Below are positions 9,579 to 16,064 of a stretch of 64,000 nt of DNA, piece after piece (the stretch's first letter is position 1; each line of letters starts with the position of its first letter). Under the pieces are notes generated by a model. It saw only the letters and a list, made by a program, of their open reading frames with translations. It did not search any database and was not told the origin of the DNA. Position numbers and translations under genes: made by a program. Where the stretch lies: assembly GCF_000746525.1 (NCBI RefSeq), contig NZ_CP009048.1, forward strand, positions 2,163,501 to 2,227,500, in the 5' to 3' direction. Source of the DNA: Pseudomonas alkylphenolica (lineage in GTDB: Bacteria; Pseudomonadota; Gammaproteobacteria; Pseudomonadales; Pseudomonadaceae).

Positions 9579-9945
9579 CCTGAGTATATCTCAATTGACC
9601 TCCCCCTTGACTGCTGTGATTTAAGATGACCGCTTCTGGCTGTTCTCTGCCGGTCATTACCACGGCGCTTGCCCGGTCAAGTCGAGCGCAAACGGTTGGT
9701 CTGCAAGGATGCAATTGACTAGTTGTCAGTGGCAATGCAAGCAGGTGGTCAAGTTCATGCAAATACGCACCGCGAACGGGCAATCCCGACTGAGTTCACG
9801 ATGGCGAAAAGCGCAGCATTACGAATACGGCTATGTAATTGGCCAAAAAATAAATACTGAAGCGAAGTCAATAGGGGGCGCGTGCGCCCCTATGTAGGAT
9901 TTGCAAGGTGACTGTTCTAACACTGTCCCGCAGTGCTCAGGCTAG
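9579..9945. other. Gene-poor gap with one GC-rich hairpin
   Basis: This 367-base gap lies between two converging genes. No supported reading frame is seen. The only structure is the palindrome at 9871-9893, described separately. Confidence 0.5.
9871..9893. repeat. GC-rich inverted repeat between convergent genes
   Basis: ATAGGGGGCGC GT GCGCCCCTAT forms a near-perfect stem of about ten pairs. It lies 53 bases past the stop of the minus-strand secreted protein. There is no T run, so it is at best a weak or Rho-assisted terminator or an mRNA-end stabiliser. Confidence 0.4.
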
Positions 9946-10731
9946 TTATTGCAACAGATAGCCCATCGGCTGGTCGTCTTTGTCGAAGCAAAGAATGATT
10001 TCACAATGACCGCCTAGCTGGTCGGCATTCGATTCGCTGATGTCCGGCAACCATTTGCCCAGTTCAGCTACTGGCACTTTCTTGTTGTCGATGTAGCAGT
10101 CGTCATCCATGCGCGGATTGCACCAGGCAGTTTTGACTTCTGGCCATTCGGATTGGGGAGTAGAAGAGGATTTTGCTGCTGATGCTGCCTCGCCCTTCGT
10201 CTGATTCCACGCTGCCCAACCCCCGATGTAGCGTTTGTCGAAGGTCGAGACCAGTTCATTGTCCGGGACACCTGCATCCAGGTAGAACTTCATCAGTAGA
10301 CTGCCTGCTTCGACGTACGACACTTGACGAGTGGCGTCGGTACGGTAGGCGACTGGCTTGCCGTCAGTGCTACTGCCTATGCGATACCAGATCGAGAGTT
10401 GGAACGGAGTGTCCTCCTTCCAGTTACCTACATCCGCACCTTGGATTCGACAGTTGCCACGCTGACACATGCCGTTGACTTTGTTGGTGATGCGGACATT
10501 TTGCTGGCGCTGAGCGTCCCAGATATCCACGTACCGCGTGCTGGTGAGCCAAGTGCAGAAGAGCATGGGTTGGCCAGTTGCTGCAGGGCGAGTGACACAT
10601 GGAATCGCTTCCGGGAGATTGTGAGTCGATTTCTCGTCTGGAAAGAAAGCCGCTGTCCCTTGGTACGCGGAGATCTCAGCGTTGGCGTGAGCACAGGACG
10701 CGAGAAGAAGGATGCTGAGGATACGTTTCAT
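9946..10731 (-). CDS. Secreted hypothetical protein
   Basis: A 261-residue protein with a clear signal peptide (MKRILSILLLASCAHANA, cleavage near residue 18). The mature part is rich in aromatic residues and holds paired cysteines (CVTRPAATGQPMLFC; CQRGNC; WCNPRMDDDCY; CEIILC), which suggests a disulphide-bonded periplasmic or extracellular protein. No family is recognised. It lies 48 bases downstream of another minus-strand gene of unknown function, so the two may form a small operon in the island. Confidence 0.7.
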   Translation of the reverse strand: MKRILSILLLASCAHANAEISAYQGTAAFFPDEKSTHNLPEAIPCVTRPAATGQPMLFCTWLTSTRYVDIWDAQRQQNVRITNKVNGMCQRGNCRIQGADVGNWKEDTPFQLSIWYRIGSSTDGKPVAYRTDATRQVSYVEAGSLLMKFYLDAGVPDNELVSTFDKRYIGGWAAWNQTKGEAASAAKSSSTPQSEWPEVKTAWCNPRMDDDCYIDNKKVPVAELGKWLPDISESNADQLGGHCEIILCFDKDDQPMGYLLQ

Positions 10732-10779
10732 GGTTATTTCTTACTATGAAGGGTTTGACGAGGGGGCTGAGCAAAGCTG

Positions 10780-11133
10780 CTATTTCTTGTAAACAACATT
10801 GATCCGCTTGTTGATGTAGTCCTTGATGATTTCGTAGTCGGGGTTGTACGTAACGAGCGTATGACCTACGCCTGCTGCAGCCGTTAATGTCGCTATGGTC
10901 AATGTTGCAGGTGTTGTCAGGACGGTAAATACGGCGCCGAGTGCGCCGCCTTGTACCACGGCACTTTTCACATCGCTTTTGACTCGACACTTCAGCCCCT
11001 GGCTTTCAATCTTGGTTTCAACCAGTTTGATACCTGCCATGAAATTGCCCCTGAGACCATGGATCTCGAAGGACGCTTTACTTTTCACGAGACCTTCAAT
11101 CTGCGCTTCATTCAGACCTGTTACGACGATCAT
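10780..11133 (-). CDS. Small hypothetical protein with hydrophobic glycine/alanine-rich segment
   Basis: A 117-residue protein. The N-terminal half is soluble (VVTGLNEAQIEGLVKSKASF) and the middle carries an Ala/Gly/Thr-rich apolar stretch (VQGGALGAVFTVLTTPATLT, continuing to about residue 90) that could be a membrane hairpin. The C terminus is charged (INKRINVVYKK). No family is recognised. It is the first gene of the minus-strand pair ending with the secreted protein and diverges from the XRE regulator gene. Confidence 0.6.
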   Translation of the reverse strand: MIVVTGLNEAQIEGLVKSKASFEIHGLRGNFMAGIKLVETKIESQGLKCRVKSDVKSAVVQGGALGAVFTVLTTPATLTIATLTAAAGVGHTLVTYNPDYEIIKDYINKRINVVYKK

Positions 11134-11233
11134 GGGTTTTCTGGGCTCCCTGCAAAAGATAGTGGTTTTGAGAAAAGGTCGAATACCAACCTTTTAGGGT
11201 GAGTCTCGGTTTGATAAGTCCTTCATGTCAACA

Positions 11234-11261
11234 GGTTGATGCTCAACCATCCAGGTTGAAC
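11234..11261. promoter_or_regulatory. Probable operator of the XRE regulator
   Basis: The perfect inverted repeat GGTTGA-TGC-TCAACC (11234-11248) is followed by a third half-site GGTTGAAC (11254-11261). The group sits just before the XRE start codon, in the region between two divergent genes. Autoregulation by the XRE protein is the simplest reading. Confidence 0.45.
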
Positions 11262-11272
11262 TGGAGGGCGGC

Positions 11273-11620
11273 ATGTCAAAAACCGAATCGAAGCAGCTGG
11301 CGGAGCTTGTTGGCCAAGCAATTGCTCGCCAGCGTGCTCGTTGCAAGCTGAGTCAGGAGCAGGTTGCGGAAAAGCTTGGGATTGGAAGCGAGGCCGTATC
11401 CCGTATCGAGCGAGGGATCGTTATGCCCAACATCGAGCGTTTGGTGGAGCTGGCAGCGGTTTTTCGTTGTGAGACGGCTGACCTGCTGACCGAGGGGAGT
11501 TCACGCCCTGAGGACCAGGCGCGTAGGCTCTATGACTTGCTGTCTAGGCTGGAGGCGCATGACCGCGACTTCGTCATGGATATGGTGGAGCGTCTTGTCA
11601 CTAGGCTTGATCGCGACTGA
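11273..11620 (+). CDS. XRE-family helix-turn-helix regulator
   Basis: A 115-residue protein. The HTH_3 domain occupies residues about 14-68, with the helix-turn-helix LSQEQVAEKLGIGSEAVSRI followed by ERG and a third helix (ERLVELAAVFRCETADLL). The C-terminal tail is helical (RLYDLLSRLEAHDRDFVMDM) and may mediate dimerisation. It probably represses the divergent small-protein operon or its own promoter through the GGTTGA repeats just upstream. Confidence 0.9.
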   Translation: MSKTESKQLAELVGQAIARQRARCKLSQEQVAEKLGIGSEAVSRIERGIVMPNIERLVELAAVFRCETADLLTEGSSRPEDQARRLYDLLSRLEAHDRDFVMDMVERLVTRLDRD

Positions 11621-11625
11621 TGGGC

Positions 11626-11952
11626 TCAGTCACGGCGGTTGCTTTCTTGTTTCAGAGGATTCTTTTCCTCAGGCTCGTCGAACAGAGCACCACAGCGTAG
11701 GCAAAAACAGTTGAACCCCGCGAAGTGATATTTGGCGACATCCTCGGCTACGCGCAACGCCGATGGATACGCGGGGGTGATAGCGGCCAACCCATTGATG
11801 AGCAGATGGCTGCCTGGCGCTTGGGTATTCTCATTAGATTTCTGTGCTTCTCGCAGCGCGCTGTCAGCCAGGCCGAGTAACAGGGCGATGCCTTTGGCTG
11901 CTTCCCTAGTGAGGACGGCCTTGGAGTCGCAGATCAAGCAGTATCGAAGCAT
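11626..11952 (-). CDS. Small probable zinc-binding protein
   Basis: A 108-residue protein with two CxxC pairs placed far apart: CLICDSK at the N terminus and CFCLRCGALFDEPEE near the C terminus. This suggests one zinc ribbon closed by both ends around an alanine-rich helical middle (KGIALLLGLADSALREAQ). No family name is assigned. It converges on the XRE gene with a six-base gap. Confidence 0.6.
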   Translation of the reverse strand: MLRYCLICDSKAVLTREAAKGIALLLGLADSALREAQKSNENTQAPGSHLLINGLAAITPAYPSALRVAEDVAKYHFAGFNCFCLRCGALFDEPEEKNPLKQESNRRD

Positions 11953-12012
11953 GATTCACTCTCCTGGTAAAAGCGGCCGTGTGCATGGCCGCTGACGGTT
12001 ATTTGGAATATT

Positions 12013-12201
12013 TCAGGTGGGATTTCCCCGGCTGGGGGAAATTAGTCTGAGCAAACGACTCAGGATCCAGCAGGCCAGCACCACGGCCAGTAACAGCGGT
12101 GGTAAGCGCAGCATGAGCAGAATACTCAGCACCAGCGCCCCGGCGGCTGCAAGCGCGCCGACAAATATGAACAAGCAGAGCAAAAATCGCAGTAGCGACA
12201 T
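12013..12201 (-). CDS. Small membrane protein
   Basis: A 62-residue protein, almost entirely hydrophobic, with two likely membrane helices (LLRFLLCLFIFVGALAAAGA and LRLPPLLLAVVLACWILSRL) and a basic C-terminal tail. Small proteins like this are common in the backbone of Pseudomonas integrative elements. Function unknown. Confidence 0.55.
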   Translation of the reverse strand: MSLLRFLLCLFIFVGALAAAGALVLSILLMLRLPPLLLAVVLACWILSRLLRLISPSRGNPT

Positions 12202-12258
12202 GGCGGGTCTCCAAGATACTTGTGCCTGGCCGATGTACTCGGCACCGGTAGGTTTGAT

Positions 12259-13152
12259 TCAGTGGGCCTGCGAGGTGAGGGCTTCTAGTTTCCCCGCGAG
12301 GGAGTTAGGAACTGGCTGCGATTCACCCTGGCTAGAGGTGCTGGCGGGCTCCGAGTTTACGAAGAACTCCTCGATCACGACGTGACTGTCCTCCTCGCTG
12401 TCCTCGAAGGCGCCGTTGCCTAAGCCTCGGCGAGCCGCGTCATCTAGAGCCCTCTGATCGAAACCTGCTGTTTGCCGCTGTGTATCCAGCTCGCTCGCCT
12501 TCTGCAGTGCTTCGCTCATATCCATGCCAGCGCGTATCGTGAGGTCGACATAGAAGATCGGCGTGCCATGGCTTTGCCGGGTGGATTTACCGCGTAAACG
12601 CAGCTCCAGCGGCAGGCAAGCCAGTCGATTACTCGAGATGGCCTGGAAGTAATGCAGTCGAGCGGCCAGAGTGCGGATGCTGTTGAATCCGGTGGTGCGG
12701 AACACAAAGCTACCCAACGAATCCTCATCACCGATAATCACATTCAGTCGCCCGTAAGGCTTGCAGGCACCGCCTTTGGCCAGTGGGCAGGCATCGGGCG
12801 AAGGGCAGGGCAGAGACTGTATGCCGTCCTGAGAAGCGCGCTTGCAGGTTTCACCATTGCCCACGCACAACGGTCGCCCAGACTGCCGATCGAACAGGGT
12901 GTAATCGGCCCGGAAATTCAGCTCCGGTTCGTTGAACAATAGGCGTATAGGAATACTGCGCAGTTTGTCTTCCTTACTCTGGCGCAGTTCGTCGTTGAGT
13001 GGATGTAGCAGCCAGCCATCCCTACTTTGTACTTGGGATGTGATGGTGAACTGATCATCTTTCTCGGGCAGGCGTTTACCGTTTCTTTCAACGACTTTGC
13101 CGATGGAGATGCGTCCGAGGACGGGCGGAGTCAGTGCTAAGCCTTTCAACAT
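12259..13152 (-). CDS. Phage Gp3-like / recombination-directionality-type protein of integrative elements
   Basis: About 297 residues from the ATG at 13152, which has AGGAGA seven bases upstream. The sequence MLKGLALTPPVLGRISIGKV and a central cysteine group (CVGNGETCK, CPSPDACPLAKGGACKPYG) match the protein often labelled hydrolase or metal-binding protein in Pseudomonas islands, related to phage Gp3 recombination directionality factors. The cysteines could bind zinc. It is followed by the YqaJ exonuclease and DUF932 genes, a block that recurs in integrative elements. A role in excision or DNA processing is inferred from that context. Confidence 0.65.
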   Translation of the reverse strand: MLKGLALTPPVLGRISIGKVVERNGKRLPEKDDQFTITSQVQSRDGWLLHPLNDELRQSKEDKLRSIPIRLLFNEPELNFRADYTLFDRQSGRPLCVGNGETCKRASQDGIQSLPCPSPDACPLAKGGACKPYGRLNVIIGDEDSLGSFVFRTTGFNSIRTLAARLHYFQAISSNRLACLPLELRLRGKSTRQSHGTPIFYVDLTIRAGMDMSEALQKASELDTQRQTAGFDQRALDDAARRGLGNGAFEDSEEDSHVVIEEFFVNSEPASTSSQGESQPVPNSLAGKLEALTSQAH

Positions 13153-13242
13153 GATGGTTCTCCTGGAAATGAAAAAAGACCAGTCACGCAGCGCGAACTG
13201 CATGGACTGGCCAAGGGGAGGGAAGGGTGAAAGAGGTGGAAA

Positions 13243-14244
13243 TCAGCCGACCAGGAAACGCCGTGCACCGGGTTTCAGCAGCGGGTACTTGGCCTGCAGG
13301 TAGGGCTTGTCCTGGAGCAGTTGAGCGACATCGAGACCGATGCTGTCCTTGGCCTTGCGCCAGGAGACGTAGCCGCTGGAGAACTCCGCCCGACTGGCAT
13401 CGCCCATGGCCTGCTGCAGCATTTGCTTGAGCTCAGCCTCGCGCTTTTCCTTTTCGGCAATCGACTGGCGCACGGCCTTGAGCTCTAAGTAGGCCGCAGC
13501 CCATCCTGCATGGCCGCTGAAGTCGACGGTCTGACCGTTGTCATCCGGGTACAAGCAGCGCAAAGACGCCTCAGCCGATGCACTGCCGTCGGCTGGCGGC
13601 GGGGTATCGGTTTCCACGTAGTTCCAGAACTTACGCTCCAGTTCGATCAGGCGGGCGATCATCTGCTCATCTCGCTCAATGCGATGGATCTCCAGGTGCT
13701 GACCGCCGAGCAGCACCGCTACATCTGCCGCCTGCTTGCCGGTGACTGCGAGTTGGTGCATCACTTGCAGTTCTACATACTCGGGTACACGTTCCTGCCA
13801 GAGACGTGCCCCGTTTATACCGGCGGTCTTACATTCGAGGATCTGCACGTCGTCCGCGCCGATCACCTCACGGTCGATGTTGGCTAGCATCCAAGACATA
13901 TCCGGATTCGGATGCTGCAGTACGGCGTTGATACGTCGCACCTTATTCTTAGTACGCTTGCTGTAGTGCCAGGCCACGATTGGTTCCAGCACGTTGCCCC
14001 AGTACATCGGACTTTCTTCATCATGTGGGTCGGCTTTTGGCAGAGAGGTATCTCGACCGGTTTTCTCCAGCCACAGCTCCAACTGCGATTTGTAGGGATT
14101 TAGACCCACCGCAGCGCCGGCATCCGAGCTGCCGATGCCTTGCTTGCGCACCGCCAGCCAATCTTCACGAGGCAGTTCCTTGGTGCTGATCAGGCGAAGC
14201 GCTGGACGAGCCTTGCTAGTGCTGCGCAACGGAGTAGCGTTCAT
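13243..14244 (-). CDS. YqaJ-family viral recombinase / lambda-exonuclease-like nuclease
   Basis: 333 residues from the ATG at 14244, chosen because AAGGTGA lies eight bases before it; the upstream GTG sits inside that ribosome site. The nuclease core is visible: WLAVRKQGIGSSDAGAAVGL (conserved entry), then SPMYWGNVLEPIVAWHY, WMLANIDREV and the metal-binding D/ExK segment ADDVQILECKTAG, then YVELQVMHQLAVTGKQAADV. A charged helical tail follows. The family resects 5' ends for single-strand annealing recombination. In integrative elements it serves repair or recombination during transfer. It is separated from the DUF932 gene by a terminator. Confidence 0.88.
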   Translation of the reverse strand: MNATPLRSTSKARPALRLISTKELPREDWLAVRKQGIGSSDAGAAVGLNPYKSQLELWLEKTGRDTSLPKADPHDEESPMYWGNVLEPIVAWHYSKRTKNKVRRINAVLQHPNPDMSWMLANIDREVIGADDVQILECKTAGINGARLWQERVPEYVELQVMHQLAVTGKQAADVAVLLGGQHLEIHRIERDEQMIARLIELERKFWNYVETDTPPPADGSASAEASLRCLYPDDNGQTVDFSGHAGWAAAYLELKAVRQSIAEKEKREAELKQMLQQAMGDASRAEFSSGYVSWRKAKDSIGLDVAQLLQDKPYLQAKYPLLKPGARRFLVG

Positions 14245-14267
14245 AGCGTTCACCTTGCAGAAATAGA

Positions 14268-14306
14268 AACGCCCGATCAGCCTCGTTGCTGATCGGGCGT
14301 TTTTTG
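14268..14306. terminator. Strong intrinsic terminator
   Basis: An 11-base-pair GC-rich stem, GCCCGATCAGC / GCTGATCGGGC with a six-base loop, is flanked by A-rich sequence on the left and a six-T run on the right. It would end transcription of DUF932 on the minus strand (CGTTTCTATTT follows) and also works on the plus strand. Confidence 0.8.
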
Positions 14307-14322
14307 GGGGGGAAGTAATCGG

Positions 14323-15291
14323 TTAGGCGACAAGCTGGAGGGCGGTGTCCAGAGCACGTTGCTTGATCTGTGCCCCTTGGCCGAACCAGGCTGAGTCCAT
14401 GCGGTACTCGTTGCTACGGGCGCGACGTTCGTGGTCGACGTACTCGGTTACGGCGTTGAGCAGGCCCCAGGCGGTACCGCGAGCCGAGTCCAGCTGACTG
14501 CCTCGGCCGCGACCTTCGTACAGCTCCTGAACCTTTCGCAGGGCGCGTTCGTTGGGCAGTACCTCCGGCAGTGCGCCCGTCGGATTGGTCTCGCACAGCA
14601 CGTTCATAAAGAAGCCCAGCGCCTCATGCCACTGGACTTTGCGTTCGGCCAGCGCACGCATGCGGTACATAAAGTCGTCCCATTGCGAGACGGCGATGCC
14701 GAGCTGCTTCTTTACTGCCTTCGGGTCGAAGCGAGTGTTGTGTGGCACTTTGATCGCGCGGCTGGTGCCGTCCAAGGCGATGGTCAAGGTGTTGTTGCAG
14801 ACCACGCGCACGGTAGTGGGTGTTGCCGTGGTGGCCAGGGTGCCGTCGCAGGATGTGGCCAGCAGCAGGTAGCTGTTGACCTGATCGTTACCCTTGAGCG
14901 CAGCACCTTGCCCGGTACGCGCCAACGCCCAGAACTTGCGGCCACCCTTCAGTACGCCGGCCGTTTCCAGCTCGTAGCCGGAGACCTCGGTTAGATCCCG
15001 GTAGAACTCCAGCACCTCGCGCGGTTGCACGGTGTGGTAGCGCTGAGAGACCACCGACAGCGGTGCTTTGGTGTCCGAGCGGAAGAGCACCTTCTGCTCG
15101 GGGAAGGAATGGATCGCGCCCAGGTGACCGACGGTTTCTGATTTGAAGTGAACCGGGCTTTCCTGTATCTCCCAGTCCATGCCGGCTTCGCGTTGCCAAA
15201 CTTCGATGGGTTGCTTCTGAGTGAGATGATTGCCCAGGCCATGCCAGGGAGTTGCGCCAGCATAGGCCATAGTTTCGACGAGATGAGCCAT
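14323..15291 (-). CDS. DUF932 domain-containing protein
   Basis: 322 residues from the ATG at 15291 (MAHLVETMAYAGATPWHGLG); the longer open frame upstream is not supported. The start AYAGATPWHGLG and the later YRMDSAWFGQGAQIKQRALD are family hallmarks of DUF932, found beside YqaJ nucleases in plasmids, phages and integrative elements. Biochemical function is unknown; a DNA-transfer or anti-restriction role has been proposed for such neighbourhoods but cannot be seen here. Full length. Confidence 0.85.
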   Translation of the reverse strand: MAHLVETMAYAGATPWHGLGNHLTQKQPIEVWQREAGMDWEIQESPVHFKSETVGHLGAIHSFPEQKVLFRSDTKAPLSVVSQRYHTVQPREVLEFYRDLTEVSGYELETAGVLKGGRKFWALARTGQGAALKGNDQVNSYLLLATSCDGTLATTATPTTVRVVCNNTLTIALDGTSRAIKVPHNTRFDPKAVKKQLGIAVSQWDDFMYRMRALAERKVQWHEALGFFMNVLCETNPTGALPEVLPNERALRKVQELYEGRGRGSQLDSARGTAWGLLNAVTEYVDHERRARSNEYRMDSAWFGQGAQIKQRALDTALQLVA

Positions 15292-15382
15292 GGTTGTAAT
15301 TCCTTTAGGTGCAAGCCGGCATAAAGCGCCACGCAAAGCGCAGCACCGTCCGGATGTAATAGATAGAGGTAAGTTGACTCGA

Positions 15383-15712
15383 TTAGGTCGGGAGGTTGAA
15401 GCGGTGCCCACATAGCAAGCAGAGGTTGTGGGCCAGGACGTGGCGATCGAGCGACTCACCCAACTGGGCGCCGAGAGCACAGCCACCGACACCGCCGGCC
15501 AGCCCACCGAGGATGGCACCCGATACCGAACCGAGAGTGATACCGACAGGGCCGGCGATAGCGCCAATAAGCGCGCCCGCTTGGCCCCCAGCCAGCGCAG
15601 CACTGACGCCACGCGCAGCACCACCCACGGTGCCGATGGCCGCGCCGACTTTCATGGCGTGATGGAAAGAAGCGATTTTGGGGGAATGACAGCGAGGACA
15701 CTGTAATGACAT
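15383..15712 (-). CDS. Zinc-ribbon and glycine-zipper small protein of integrative elements
   Basis: A 109-residue protein. One zinc site is split between the ends: CPRCHSPK at residues 5-12 and CLLCGHRF near residue 100. Between them lies a glycine/alanine-rich stretch with repeated GxxxG (GAAIGTVGGAARGVSAALAG; GAIAGPVGITLGSVSGAILG), so it is probably a membrane-inserting glycine-zipper. It lies upstream of DUF932 in the same direction and divergent from the RiPP locus. Confidence 0.7.
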   Translation of the reverse strand: MSLQCPRCHSPKIASFHHAMKVGAAIGTVGGAARGVSAALAGGQAGALIGAIAGPVGITLGSVSGAILGGLAGGVGGCALGAQLGESLDRHVLAHNLCLLCGHRFNLPT

Positions 15713-15810
15713 GGGGCTAACCTCCTTGGTGGTGTAGTCAAGGCGGTTATGTGTGGCTGAGATTTTTTTGAATCGAATGGTCGCTTTTCAGCGGCAGAGA
15801 CTCGATCAGC

Positions 15811-15840
15811 TTCACACACTTAATACAAATGCGGCATAAT
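15811..15840 (+). promoter_or_regulatory. Sigma-70-type promoter of the RiPP locus
   Basis: TTCACA (-35, 15811-15816) and CATAAT (-10, 15835-15840) with an 18-base spacer, each five of six matches to consensus. It lies 33 bases before the precursor start and would drive the whole modification operon. Confidence 0.55.
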
Positions 15841-15872
15841 GATGGCATTTCAGCGTATCAAGGAGGTAAGTG

Positions 15873-16055
15873 ATGTCTTCTGCTGCATTCAAGATTGAAA
15901 AATCGACCCCGACGACTATCCGCCAATGCTTGGTTAAAGGGCAAAGCACTAACCCAGCAATCCAGCGCCTGCGCATGCGCGTATTGACTGAATCGGATGC
16001 TAGCCAGGTCATCACAAGCTATGACCGCATGCACCATCGCCATAATCGCTCGTGA
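15873..16055 (+). CDS. Precursor peptide of a cyclophane-type RiPP (YhhA-like)
   Basis: A 60-residue peptide with an ideal AGGAGG ribosome site six bases before the ATG, directly upstream of a radical SAM/SPASM maturase (9-base gap). The first 45 residues are leader-like. The C terminus, SYDRMHHRHNRS, is dense in aromatic and arginine residues and is the presumed core. It contains the triplets Y-D-R (50-52) and H-N-R (57-59), of the aromatic-x-x form used for three-residue cyclophanes, plus M-H-H-R. From memory, the NCBI family called YhhA fits this ending; that could not be checked. There is no cysteine in the core and no signal peptide, so a lanthipeptide or secreted protein is unlikely. 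Confidence 0.85.
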   Translation: MSSAAFKIEKSTPTTIRQCLVKGQSTNPAIQRLRMRVLTESDASQVITSYDRMHHRHNRS

Positions 16056-16064
16056 TTCACTTGC

